A stretch of DNA of 64,000 nt. Origin: Agarophyton chilense. Its lineage: Eukaryota > Rhodophyta > Florideophyceae > Gracilariales > Gracilariaceae. Positions 34,086 through 44,413 of the stretch are shown piece by piece. Position numbers and translations under genes: made by a program. The stretch covers positions 2,170,001 through 2,234,000 of the forward strand of contig JARGXX010000068.1 in assembly GCA_030374765.1 (NCBI GenBank), read 5' to 3'. The notes under the pieces were generated by a model. The model worked only from the letters and a program-made list of their open reading frames with translations, was not told the DNA's origin and did not search any database. How positions within the stretch are numbered: the stretch's first letter is position 1; each line of letters begins with the position of its first letter.

Positions 34086-35738
34086 TCAGACTGGCACTGG
34101 CAGCCCAGCGTCCACAGGCGGCTCCTCCAAAATCTTCTCCGCATTATCAATTGTATCGCTGTCATTACCTTCGTCGCTATCCCCCTCTGCGTTTGCCGAC
34201 TTCTGCACAACGTGGAAACCTTTTCCATTCTGCGTGCACCCAGCAAAGAATGCCATAATTACACTAACCACCTCCAAGAGCAGACAGAACGGCAGCGCAA
34301 TGATCATTCCAAGCGTCCAGAACGGGGTTTTCCACCATTTCATTCGGTGCTCCACCATGTTACACACCAAACCGGCTATGTACACGAACGACGACGCGCC
34401 CACAATAAAGTTGGTTAGTAATCTAATGGCCAATGCTACGGGAATTTCGTAAACCCAAAGTGTCACCATGTAGATCAGTTGAATAGGAAGTAACACGGGT
34501 ACAATCAACCACGAAAATGTGTTGTACCCCACAAATAGTCGATATTTGATATCGACAGGACAATGGAGAACCACCTTGCCAAGTCCATAAAACCAACGCC
34601 TTCTCTGTTTCAAGAAGTCCATCAAGCCCTGAGTAGATTGCTCCTCCAAAAAGCCATCAACCCAGCGAGTTCTGTACCCATGCTTCATCGCCAGCAGCAC
34701 CCACCATGCGTCCTCAGTGATACTTCCGCCAGCGCCAAGATCAAATCCAATCGCAGCCTCCATATCTTGGCGGCACACGATAAACGCTCCGTGCAATCCG
34801 AATAATGTGAAGCCGAGACGGTGTTGCAAGTAGTAATGCCCAAAGTCATCGCCGGTGCGTCGCATATCTGCAAGAGTTAGGAATGGATATTTCTCAAACG
34901 CACGGTGGTAAGTGATGCAGCCCTGCCCAATGCGCCTGATGTCGCCGGTGCGTTCACATTCAGCCACAAATTGAGCAATACCCTTGATACCGCTTGAAGT
35001 GGGTTGCGTCTCCTCATCCAGGTGAACGATCCACGTGTTGTGCGGGAGCACAGATTGCTCACATGCGTAATTGAGTGCACGAGCTTTGAACTTTGTCTTG
35101 TTTGGAGTCTCGTACGACATGGGCACCTTAAGGTGCACTACATCAACATCAGAAGGAGCCTCAAACACCTCTGCATCGGTAACAATTTCAATGAGGTAAG
35201 GGAACATGGGGTTTCGGCTCATTTCATACTGACAGCGTCGAATAGTCTCTAACAAAACGTCGTTGTTAATGCCGCGTGACACAATACGAAATGCGACATT
35301 GTGAGAGGTGGGCGGGACGTCATCCAGTCGGGTGTTGTACCTGAACCAAAAATTGCCAAACACGGCAGCAAACGAGGAGGGAAGACCTATGAGCCAGATG
35401 AGACCGATGTACGGAGAGGCTATCCACAGGTCTCTGTTACTCTCGTCGATGCTATCCGGTGGCCAGATGGCTTCCTGGAAGTAATACAAGCCAACGACGC
35501 AGCCACCGATCCAGAGGAGGACGAACAAACGATGCAGAGTTATCGGACCCAAGAAGGAAATGTCGCGAAAGTGCTCCGGGGAGTGCGAGGGCGGGGGAAG
35601 GAAAAATGGTGGACATGTAGACGCCTTTTCCACATCGACGTAGTACGGAGTGGGTTCTAGGTCGGAGTTGGTGGGTGAGTTATCAGCGGCAAGGGCGACG
35701 GGCGGGGGCGGTTGAACTATGTCGGAGGGAGCAGTCAT
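34086..35738 (-). CDS. Egghead-like family 2 glycosyltransferase (beta-mannosyltransferase type)
   Basis: 550 residues from ATG (MTAPSD). It is a multi-pass membrane enzyme with segments at about 67-88 and 108-130 before the catalytic domain and several more after residue 405. GT2 motifs are clear: IVHLDEET with Asp241 (metal/nucleotide-binding position), SITEDAWW with catalytic Asp343, and QRRRW at 378-382. The flanking sequence FLKQRRRWFYGLGKVV and the late GFHVVQK word match animal egh (beta-1,4-mannosyltransferase that extends glucosylceramide), so it is closest to that subfamily rather than cellulose or chitin synthases. It likely acts in ER/Golgi membranes on a lipid or polysaccharide acceptor; the acceptor here is unknown. 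The C-terminal tail is acidic. The frame is complete with no sign of introns. The upstream frame without ATG is excluded. Confidence 0.88.
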   Translation of the reverse strand: MTAPSDIVQPPPPVALAADNSPTNSDLEPTPYYVDVEKASTCPPFFLPPPSHSPEHFRDISFLGPITLHRLFVLLWIGGCVVGLYYFQEAIWPPDSIDESNRDLWIASPYIGLIWLIGLPSSFAAVFGNFWFRYNTRLDDVPPTSHNVAFRIVSRGINNDVLLETIRRCQYEMSRNPMFPYLIEIVTDAEVFEAPSDVDVVHLKVPMSYETPNKTKFKARALNYACEQSVLPHNTWIVHLDEETQPTSSGIKGIAQFVAECERTGDIRRIGQGCITYHRAFEKYPFLTLADMRRTGDDFGHYYLQHRLGFTLFGLHGAFIVCRQDMEAAIGFDLGAGGSITEDAWWVLLAMKHGYRTRWVDGFLEEQSTQGLMDFLKQRRRWFYGLGKVVLHCPVDIKYRLFVGYNTFSWLIVPVLLPIQLIYMVTLWVYEIPVALAIRLLTNFIVGASSFVYIAGLVCNMVEHRMKWWKTPFWTLGMIIALPFCLLLEVVSVIMAFFAGCTQNGKGFHVVQKSANAEGDSDEGNDSDTIDNAEKILEEPPVDAGLPVPV

Positions 35739-35883
35739 GACGGATGGACGGAGGGCGCACGGTGGAGGGCGCAGAAACAGGCGTGGGCAAACAAGGCGGA
35801 TGGAAGGGAGCGGGAATGGTAGAAGAGAGCAGCGGTGGAGAAGGGCTCGAAAAGATGCCGCTCTCAGCGGCAGACACAAGCGG

Positions 35884-35925
35884 GCGGGCGATGCTTGGCG
35901 GGCGATGCTTGGCGGGCGATGCTCG
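35884..35925. repeat. 14-bp tandem repeat in the egghead-like gene leader
   Basis: Three copies of GCGGGCGATGCTTG (the last with one change), 150-190 bp upstream of the ATG. Confidence 0.7.
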
Positions 35926-36272
35926 GGCAGGGGGATGGGGAGGCTGGCGAAGGGAAGGGGGGGTTGGTGAATAGGGAGCCGGTCAGAGACGTAGTTTATG
36001 GGTAGCACCGTGACGAAATGAGCGCCGTTAGACGCTTATGACGACGGTAAGCGGCGGCGCATCCAAGAAAAGGCTTGGCAACACGCGTGTGTGTGCGCTC
36101 TGCGCGCTCTGACAGTAAGGCGCCGCGAGCAGTGCGGGAATGGGGCGTGCTTGCGAGATTCCCGCACGCGCGTGGCGCGCGCAAGGCGCGCCTAAGGCGC
36201 GTGTGCCACCTGCATGTGGAGCGTCTTTAGCCGCTCAGGCGGCACACCGCGTCTTTATTGCCTCCGATTCGA

Positions 36273-36280
36273 CACGTGGC
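36273..36280 (+). promoter_or_regulatory. G-box CACGTGGC, site 3
   Basis: In the GC-rich region upstream of the egghead-like gene (ATG at 35738 on the minus strand), surrounded by GGCGCG words. Confidence 0.5.
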
Positions 36281-36570
36281 GCCGTTGTGGCGGCGCGCAT
36301 GGCGTGTGTTTTCATCACGCACTGTAAGCATGCGTTTTGAGCTGTGCGCGAACACAAGTTGACACGAGGTGCCACTGCTGTTTCGGCGGCGCTTGCGCCA
36401 AACAAACCATCACAGTTGACAGCTGCGGCGCGGTGTGCAGGCGACTCGCTCTCCAGTCGCCGTTTGGCGCGCTCTCGGCCTCCCTGCGCGCTCTTTGTAT
36501 TCATTGGCCACTGTTCGTCGTTTTACGACCCAACACTTGTCGTCAATGTGCTGCCTTGCGCGGGTTCTTC

Positions 36571-36777
36571 ATGCCTTCTCTGCAATTCACTTTGACTGCT
36601 TTCATCATCATCTTTTCTTTCCAAATTCGCTCTACCTTTCTCGCCAGCCACTATCACTATGGCAACGCTCTCGTTCCGTATGTGCAAAACGCTTCCATTT
36701 TATTGTTCTTCGATTCAATCTCACTACCAACCACTCCGTCCCATGTTCATCGCATCTCACAAACCAAAACGCAATAA
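36571..36777 (+). CDS. Possible small secreted protein
   Basis: 68 residues from ATG, MPSLQFTLTAFIIIFSFQ. The hydrophobic N-terminus with IIIF would do as a signal peptide. The remainder has no domain. It lies about 300 bp downstream of the CACGTGGC site. It could be chance. Confidence 0.2.
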   Translation: MPSLQFTLTAFIIIFSFQIRSTFLASHYHYGNALVPYVQNASILLFFDSISLPTTPSHVHRISQTKTQ

Positions 36778-36818
36778 AGTTACAGTGTCCCTATTCGTCA
36801 GTTACTCGTCTCAACCTC

Positions 36819-37028
36819 TCAGCCCACAAATGTGTTCTCCTCGCTCACAGAAAAGCTCAGCTGGGAGTGGAGATCGATCGAATCCGAATCGTCAACCCCG
36901 CCAGCACTAAGCATCCGCTCTGCGCCCGCCCCCGCGCTGAGATGGTTGAGCACCCAGCCAACAAACCCACCCAGTCTCGAATGTTCCACAGCGAGATGAA
37001 GCAACCTAAAAGCGCTCCCACGCTGCAT
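36819..37028 (-). CDS. Possible exon with acidic tail
   Basis: 69 codons from ATG (MQRGSAFRLLHLAVEHSRLG) ending in DDSDSIDLHSQLSFSVSEEN. Codon choice looks coding, with an amphipathic helix followed by an acidic, Ser-rich tail. A TGCAG acceptor-like word immediately precedes the CGTGGG codons, so it could be a last exon. No upstream exon is evident. Confidence 0.25.
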   Translation of the reverse strand: MQRGSAFRLLHLAVEHSRLGGFVGWVLNHLSAGAGAERMLSAGGVDDSDSIDLHSQLSFSVSEENTFVG

Positions 37029-37947
37029 TACAACCACATCTTAGAATAGGAACGCGTGCAGGACAGAACCCGAATGCAACGAACCGCTTGTACGGCTGAG
37101 GGCTGTGAGAAAACATTTCATGTTCGTGCGCGATTAGCAGCAATCAAACGAGAGAGCGTGAGGAGGCCGCTTAACACTATCGCAGAGAATGTTGGGAAGG
37201 CATCTAGACCCAACAGCGCGAAGCAATTCCTCTAGCGTTGGCTGTCGAGCCGGTGGCCACGGCAACGAACAACAACCGGGACTGCAGCCGAAACATCACC
37301 CAGTACCCTGCGCAAGCAGAACACCCATCCACGTACAGCAGCCGAAGGTGTGGATCGACAAGGTGGCTTACAACCCAGAAGCGAAAGAGCTATTAACGGA
37401 AACTGCGAAAAGTGGACAGAAATTTGGAACCATTTCGAGAGGTACTGGAGAGCACGGACGAAGAGCTATGCCTGCTTCATCTGGAGCTCCGGTAGAAGAA
37501 GGAAGCATCGAACGCTTTTGATCCATGAAGCACGCATACAATGCAGTAGTCTTCTACGGAGAGGAGGCAAAATGGTGATGCAGCTGAGAGTGGGAGAATT
37601 CGCGGACCGAACAAGCAAAAGCTAAAAAGACCGGGTCGTGAGAGACTGACGGTAGGCATAAGGGAGGTCGTCCATGAGGGACTGAGGTGCACTACTCAAG
37701 CCGTTCTCACGGTCTCAAGTGTCATTGTATTGCGATGAAGGACTTGAGTTTTGTCAGAAAATAGTTGCTCCCGAATACGAAACCCATCCTTGTGATCGGC
37801 ATTTTGTGTATGCCAATGCGCATACCGGACAAATACATCATCTCTTCATGACCGTAGAACGTTGTGTAGGATGGAAGACGCGGTTCAGTGTTCAGATAGA
37901 TGAGAGATGGCCCTTGAATGCACATCATTTTTAAAAGTGAATAGCAT
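37029..37947. other. Intergenic, unresolved
   Basis: Plus-strand frames 37189-37521 and 37350-37625 overlap in different frames and look like decayed coding sequence of unknown kind. Confidence 0.35.
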
Positions 37948-39747
37948 TCAGGAAATATCTGCTCCAGCTCCTTCATCTTTGACTTCATGATCATTTTCAC
38001 ATGCGATGAGTTTCTCTCTAGCCGAATCTGGAAGCAACCGTGAGAGTTTGGTGAGTTCGGCAGTCTGTGTCACTCTCTCCCTAACCTTGTTCCACAACTC
38101 TTGACTTCTCCCCAATTCACGATCCTCAAAGAGCGCACCGACTAACATAACCTGCGCTGTAATGTCGTCTTCATGAGCTGACTCCAGTATTTCCATGGCT
38201 CTTTTCCTATCCCGTTGAACAGAAGCTGGCCCATTCAGAAGAATATAGGCCAGATTTGCCATCGCCAATTCCTTCAGTCTAGTACCCATCAAATATTCAA
38301 GAATTCTTTCTGCTTCTAAACACGCCTCAGAACCTCTGTCGTCTTGTTCAAGAAGTAAAATGGCAAGGTTCATTTGCGCTATTTGATCCACATATTCGAA
38401 TCTTTTCGTCCGATCGGGCATATAGCTTGGATCTCCACGATACGGCAGGCAAAATTTGCTTCGTCTTAGAAAGAGTGGTAGCCAGATGAGATGTCCGTCA
38501 TCATCAACTGCCAGATCGCGGAAAATTCGTTCGGCTCGTTGCACGGATTTCAAGTCCATTTCTTCACTGAGAAGAACGGCAGCTATGAGTTTTTCAGGAT
38601 TGATGCTAGGTTCCGTGCAGAAAGACTTTGCTCGTTCGGGATCAGATCGAAAGCCAGGGGCGCCCGTGCGGTACATTGCGGCTAGCAAATATGACTTATC
38701 GACATCCAAACACTGACAAAGTTGCAGAGCTCGTTGAGGATCTGCGCCCACTTCAGTGGTACCGCTCCATAAAATGGGAGATAAGATTATACTTGGAAAC
38801 TTCCCAAACGATACAAACTTGTTGCATACTTGTACTGCCTGCGCATTGTTAACTGGAAACCCCGTACGACCATACACCAGACAGTCAATCCATCGAAAGA
38901 GTGCTTTAAAGGAACGCAATTCGCGTATAGCACGTTCGTATAGCAAAAAGGCGCGATCGAAGTTTCGCACTTCCTCACATTGCTCATAAATTTCCGCCAA
39001 CTGAAGCAGCACGCTTTCGTTCTTGAGGTGGCATACTTCTTCAAGCATGCTGGCCGCAGACCTGCAATCAGGCTCAATTCCATAATCAGGTTGACACAGT
39101 AAGGTAGCATAATTGGTTCTGGCGACGATATTCCCTCCCCTAATAGCACGTTTGAACCACTTTACAGCCCTGGTATATGATTGTTCCAAAACAGGCGTAC
39201 CGCTGATGTAAAGAGTAGCCAAATTGTTCATGTACACGGGGTTCTTTGATGCGTTGATGGCGAGCTTGTAGAGAATTAATCCTGTTCGCTTATCTCCATA
39301 AACTGAAGTTTCTTGCAACATTACGTGCGCGAGAGTAGCCGTGCATTCCACATCGTCTCCAAGCCGTAGAGCCCGACGAAGCAACTGTGCCGCACGAACG
39401 GGATCACGTCGTCCACATTTCCCAGATAACAGAGTACAGGCCAGGTGATATAGCACTCGTTTTCTCTCCCGCACACGCAGTGCTTGCTCGAGGAGAGGAA
39501 TGACGCGATGTCGCTGCGACTTACAACCAAAGTCTCGGAAATAAATTGCAAGGTGGTACATAGCTCTTTGATTGCGCCCTTGCTTCACGGCGCGTTCGAG
39601 AAGCTGAAGCGCGCGGTGGGAATCTCTTAGCACGCGAGAGTCGTACAGAAAAATGTTGGACAGCTTCACCATGGCATCGAAATCGTTGTGCGCGGAGATT
39701 CGGTACTCGTAGCGTGCTACATCGGCGTAGGGGTCTGTAGAATTCAT
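37948..39747 (-). CDS. Sel1-like (SLR/TPR) repeat protein
   Basis: 599 residues from the ATG giving MNSTDPYADVARYEYRISAH. Nearly the whole protein is made of helical pairs of about 34-40 residues with the Sel1 pattern of A-x-LL-x-A-x-x-G spacing, e.g. RALQLLERAVKQG, AAQLLRRALRLGD, AVKWFKRAIRGGN and RAFLLYERAIREL. Between these, YHLA and NLATLY words mark the first helix of each unit. I count about eight to ten repeats. No kinase, J or membrane segment is seen, and there is no signal peptide, so it is probably a cytosolic or nuclear scaffold for protein complexes. The exact partner is unknown. A single uninterrupted frame argues for an intron-free gene. Confidence 0.75.
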   Translation of the reverse strand: MNSTDPYADVARYEYRISAHNDFDAMVKLSNIFLYDSRVLRDSHRALQLLERAVKQGRNQRAMYHLAIYFRDFGCKSQRHRVIPLLEQALRVRERKRVLYHLACTLLSGKCGRRDPVRAAQLLRRALRLGDDVECTATLAHVMLQETSVYGDKRTGLILYKLAINASKNPVYMNNLATLYISGTPVLEQSYTRAVKWFKRAIRGGNIVARTNYATLLCQPDYGIEPDCRSAASMLEEVCHLKNESVLLQLAEIYEQCEEVRNFDRAFLLYERAIRELRSFKALFRWIDCLVYGRTGFPVNNAQAVQVCNKFVSFGKFPSIILSPILWSGTTEVGADPQRALQLCQCLDVDKSYLLAAMYRTGAPGFRSDPERAKSFCTEPSINPEKLIAAVLLSEEMDLKSVQRAERIFRDLAVDDDGHLIWLPLFLRRSKFCLPYRGDPSYMPDRTKRFEYVDQIAQMNLAILLLEQDDRGSEACLEAERILEYLMGTRLKELAMANLAYILLNGPASVQRDRKRAMEILESAHEDDITAQVMLVGALFEDRELGRSQELWNKVRERVTQTAELTKLSRLLPDSAREKLIACENDHEVKDEGAGADIS

Positions 39748-40782
39748 CGGGCAAGAGGAGCGATAGCGCGTGGTTGACAGTGGAGGGCTATCATCTCGGA
39801 CGGAGAGGGTGTGTTGCGAAAAACAGTTTTGCGTCAATTTTTGTTTGATGTCTATGGTGAAGTCATTCTAGGTATCAACAATGAATGGACAGGATAAAGG
39901 ATTTCGGAATGTTCGTGTAAAGCGTCGCTGGTGTAAAACCCACAGAGGATTTACAAACCTTGACACGGTAGATAATCTCTCTTACCTTCAGGTCTCGCTT
40001 TCTCTTTTCCGTGGATCTCTAAGGTTTGCTTCGCTCACACCGGGCCCAGCTTGTGACCTCAACAATCCGTAAAACTTTCCTCCATACCGCGGCCAGCAAA
40101 CCACATAATCAGTCATGCTACTCACACTTGGCTATTACACGCAGATACATTGTACTGAAAAGAATATCAAGATTCCGTTAGTGGTTCCAACCCCAAAGGA
40201 GTTTGTCGCCGACCACTGTCGCCTTCATCTTTTCATGTACTCTTTCATGCCACATTGATAGATCGTCGTGGAAATGGTACACTTCGACAGAGAGCTTTGG
40301 ATTCTACTTCTTCTCCTTTATTATGGGAGCTGTGTCCTAATTCCTGGCACAACAGAGGGCTATCCTACAAAAAGTTCTCTTTTCTCAGGAAGGCCAAAAT
40401 CTTACGTGACGCTTCCAATATAAGCGTTCTTAGCGATATTTGATTGTTCCCTCGTTGGGCTCGAAGGGTTTCACGACGGCTCGAGTTCGTCAGCGGACAG
40501 CATGAGCGACATGATCACTCTCTTAACCTTCGCATGTACCACATGTGTTTCTTTTTGTGAATTGGGTCCACTTACCCTTTTTCCACAAGTTCAAACATTT
40601 CAGTTCTTTTTTTTCGCCTTTTCGGTTGATGCTAGTACAGAGCGAAAGAAAGCATTGGAGACGTACAAGATATCGCGGCATATTTTACGAGCTTTTCGAA
40701 GACCGATTCTCAATGTCAAGACTGAACTACCGACCTTCACATATTTGACGTCCGAACCATTGTTCCATTCGTGAGCTCAAAG
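39748..40782. other. Intergenic, no supported gene
   Basis: Frames at 39881-40072, 40255-40443 and 40502-40774 overlap and lack domains. The last runs up to the NTF2-like start and could be its leader or an unrecognised upstream exon. Confidence 0.35.
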
Positions 40783-41190
40783 ATGCACAGTGCTACGCAA
40801 CAAGCACGAAAAATCATCGAAGCCCATCTTGCTACTCTCAACAAAGCACTTCAAAAAAGCTCTCCGACCTGCATCAACGCGATGTTGTCCCTTATCTATT
40901 CTCCAGTCATTCGGGTAGCTGTCCACTCATCTGATTCTGCCTACAGCCAGACCGTACACAACTACGCCGACGCTATGGGGATTTTATCAGATGGCCATCT
41001 TCTTGGCGCTGCTTTTCATCAATCATTCGGACTGAGTCACATGTACACTCCAGGCACAATCCAAATGACCGTATGTGGAAGTGTTCGGTTGTTTGGACAT
41101 ACTTTTCTCTCTCGTTATTCGCGAGTTGTGGTCTTGAAAGGCAGCGTTGGTTGCTGGAGATTTTTAAGTGATGACATTAGAATTCTGTGA
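40783..41190 (+). CDS. NTF2-like domain protein
   Basis: 135 residues from ATG (MHSATQQARKIIEAHL). A long first helix precedes a strand-rich C-terminal half: TIQMTVCGSVRLFGHTF, then RVVVLKGSVGCWRFLSDDIRIL. The V-x-G-x-V, F-strand and final W-x-F-L-x-D-D-I-R order is that of NTF2-fold proteins (in NTF2, VxGxV...F-x-Q-x-F...ilNDIFR). Length also fits one NTF2 domain of 120-135 residues. Such proteins bind small ligands or Ran/export partners; which applies here cannot be told. A few more codons are open upstream without an ATG. Confidence 0.5.
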   Translation: MHSATQQARKIIEAHLATLNKALQKSSPTCINAMLSLIYSPVIRVAVHSSDSAYSQTVHNYADAMGILSDGHLLGAAFHQSFGLSHMYTPGTIQMTVCGSVRLFGHTFLSRYSRVVVLKGSVGCWRFLSDDIRIL

Positions 41191-43067
41191 TCTGCACTTC
41201 GCACTCCTTGCAATGTGGACATGATAGCAAAGCGTGCAGCAATGCCCAACTGATGTATTAGGGGAATTATTGTTTCGTTCAATTGAAAGACAGTCCGGCA
41301 GAATCAATCACGTGCTGTCTGTGGCTGATAGATGTGATATGAACAGGGATACAAGGAAATATCGCGCTAAAGACGTACAAACATATAGAATCGAGACGTT
41401 GAAGACATTCAAAATATTTAGCTGTTCACAAGGAGGCTATAACAAGAGCAAAGTGAGTGCGGGACAGTCGGGCAGTCTGCAATCACCTCCTTGACAAACT
41501 AACTCAGGGAAACGTCGTGCAAACTGAAATGTCAATAAAATCAGGTGGCTTGTGAGCAGAGAATAGTGTGCGTTACTGGTCACTTGAAAAGCACACGAAC
41601 AGGGGTGGCGCGAGATTTCCAAGACATTGCGAACTGCGAAGACGAGGAGAGGGCTTGTTTCTGATGATTGAATCCTAACGAATGCCGGAGAGTAGTTTCG
41701 ATCAGAAATCAAACGATTGCGAGATACCAGAAGCACCGGCGAGATGGCAAGGCAGAAATGGACGAGATCGAAGAAAGGCGGGCCTGATTGCAGTCCACGA
41801 AGGTTGATATGGTTGAAGAAAGCCATCACTACCTTCTCGAAAGTAGTCTTAATGCATCAAGTCTCGAGAGGGTGTGGAGCGAAGAAAAAGCCTTCAAGTC
41901 ACCAACAACAAAAGCGTCAACGAACATGCTGGCATGGTCAAGTTGCAGTGTCACCCTCAACATCTCAAGCACAATAGCTTCACGCTCTTGCGACGCCTCA
42001 GAACTTTTCGATTTTGTCGCAGAAAGAGTCCTGGGATAGTGACGGGAAATATAGACCACCGGCCTATTTCTTGTCATAAACGGAACGCCTTACAACGGCG
42101 CCATTGATTTTGGGTTAGGGTTTGAGTCTTAACAGAAGGAAAGATCAAGGTTCCGATAGAAATAATATCGTGACGAAGAATGGGGAGTTCACTAGTTAGT
42201 AGTTGGATGTCAACACGATAAACGTGCTATTGAACGACGAGCGTGATTAAAGTGAACCGGATGAAGTTCAATCGATACTTGAGGACTGCAAAAGCCGAAC
42301 GCTTTCATTAGCCTATTGTCGATATGCATCAGTTGTGGAGCACGGTTGGCTGCAAAGAGACAAAAGCCAAGCTGCTGGTTCAGCGGCAGCTTTTGCGAGG
42401 CAGCGGAGCAGGATGTCCACACAAGCAAAGATCATGAGTAATTTACGTCAGACCTCGATCTGAGCACCGTGGCGGCTATCAAGCTTGTGTTTGTCCCAGA
42501 TGACAGACGTTGGAAGCAAGGACTTGACAAAAACAGGAGGGATCTTTGGCGATGGTGAAAAGAATGCGAAGCTGATGCACTTTGTCGTGAGCTAATCGCT
42601 GCTGAGATGCTTTGAAGCAAAAACATAGCTTTCTAGAATATATTCGAGAGTGTTTGAAAGTGGGGTTTTACTCGGCTGCAACGAAAGGACATTTGCCAAT
42701 TGGAGCCGAGGTCACGAAAAATGACTCAAACGAAAACACGGTACCGATGATCGAAACGGTAGGCACAAACAAGATGTGATTACCCGGTAGTAGTCGTACC
42801 ATTTATTTGTACACTGATTTGGATAAGCTTCTCAACTTGAGATGTTAGTGGATGTTTTGGGGGGTCATGGGGTGATGCAAAAGGTCGTTTTGTGTGTTGC
42901 TTAGTCTTGTAGACACTTGCGTCTAATTACATAGCCAAAGGAAGTGCTTGCTCCCGCAGATTGTGTTTCAATAGAAACTCGGTGACTTTTGTGCTGCTCG
43001 CAACCATTATCAGTAGAGGCCCATGACGTTGCACATGGTCATGTACTGTAGGTACTACTCGTGTGTA
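41191..43067. other. Decayed, unidentified sequence
   Basis: Short overlapping frames on both strands (41437-41829, 41717-41977, 42210-42428, 42432-42626) look like scrambled coding remnants. Nothing can be assigned to a family with confidence. Confidence 0.35.
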
Positions 43068-44139
43068 TTAGGTTTTCAGGCAGAAAGATTCTTGGCGTGT
43101 ATTGGATGTTGGAGGAACTGGAGCTCGTTGGTGTGGGTGTGATTTTGATGGATGTGATGATTCATCAGTAGAAGTGGAAGCACACGAGAACAAAGCGAAA
43201 ACAGAGCGTAGTTGATACTTGGGGAAAAATCGAGACGAGTGCTGTTGCATGACTTGGGAGAAAAGCGGTGCAGATGAACAAAACAAAACAGTGTGTGAAT
43301 TAAGATTAGATGTACATGCAGTCGGTGTGGGTCCCGATTGGCACCAGTTGGAGAAGAGACAGGTGGAACGAGCATTGGTTTTATAGATAAGAATGACTTA
43401 AAAGTGGCAACTCCGACCGAGCGCACAGAACGCACCGGAATGATCGGCATGATGCGAGACGCGAGAATCGTTTTGAGTCGGCTATTCGAACACACGTGTA
43501 GGTGCACGAGGTGGGGAGGCGGGGCCTTAGCAAGTGAGCGGCGCCCGCTGTTTCTGTGCACGTTGTTCGTTGAGCCAATCACAAAGCACGCGCGCCACAC
43601 GCGCCGGTTGAGACGACGCGCCACGTGGCACGTTTCAGTCGGCCGCGAGGCGATCTTGCGCACTGAAACGGCGCGAAGACTCCACCACATGGCGCGGGAC
43701 GCGCTTACGACGGTACACGCGGCGAGTAGCGAGCGAGGCGGTGGAGAATGGAATGAGAGCGTGGTAGCCAGCTGAGAGATGCTGCGGCATTGCCAGCCAG
43801 CTGCCCGCACTTCGGCGTGCAGCGTGCAGTAGTGTCACATGCAACCTTTCGTTCCTTGTATTCTATGCCATCTCTCCGGCGTCACTTTAACCATTCCACG
43901 CGCCCCGTTCTTTCTTTCGAGACACTGCGCCAAGTCTCGAAGCTTTCTTCCTCTCTTCGTACTGTACTGGTGCCGTTGTGCTCAATCTTGCTCCATATCA
44001 ATACTCAATATAGTTTCCCGTCACACACTTGCGTTTGTCTGTATCGTCCAAACACTCTTGCAATCATCCAATCTGAACAACTTTTTCTCTTTTTTGGCTC
44101 ATACTGCTTGAAACCGACACCAATGCCCCCCGCCACCGC
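43068..44139. other. GC-rich promoter region with divergent potential
   Basis: Open frames on both strands (43076-43810 minus; 43338-43775 plus) reflect composition; neither shows a domain. The CACGTGGC site at 43622 and the TATA box at 44140 suggest a regulatory zone for the CAP gene on the right. Confidence 0.4.
43622..43629 (+). promoter_or_regulatory. G-box CACGTGGC, site 4
   Basis: Sits in a GC-rich block (CGCGCCACACGCGCC) about 500 bp upstream of the CAP-gene TATA box. Confidence 0.45.
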
Positions 44140-44147
44140 TATAAAAG
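44140..44147 (+). promoter_or_regulatory. TATA box of the CAP gene
   Basis: A canonical TATAAAAG followed 80 bp later by the first ATG (44227). Confidence 0.55.
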
Positions 44148-44413
44148 CCGCGTAAATCCCCACGCAACCCTCTGTCGTGCGTGGCCCGTTCTGCTCCAAC
44201 CGCCATTACATCCGCCCCACTCCTACATGCGTTCTTCCTCCTTCGTCTCATTGCGCACACGCCTCAACCTAATCGCAAAGCGCTGTTCAATCGAGCTCCA
44301 TCACAACGGCGCAGCGAGCACCCCCGAAAAGGCTTGCTCCGAAGGGGGCTTGTGCCTGTAGAAAAGACCGTTACACCAAAGATGCCAGTTCTGTCCAGCA
44401 GCCCAGGCAGCAG

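Noticed and set aside
36435-37049. 204-codon plus frame
   Set aside because: No domain, no coding bias; overlaps better candidates on the other strand.
43076-43810. 244-codon minus frame
   Set aside because: Lies over a GC-rich promoter zone with low-complexity His/Ser/Leu composition; no domain.
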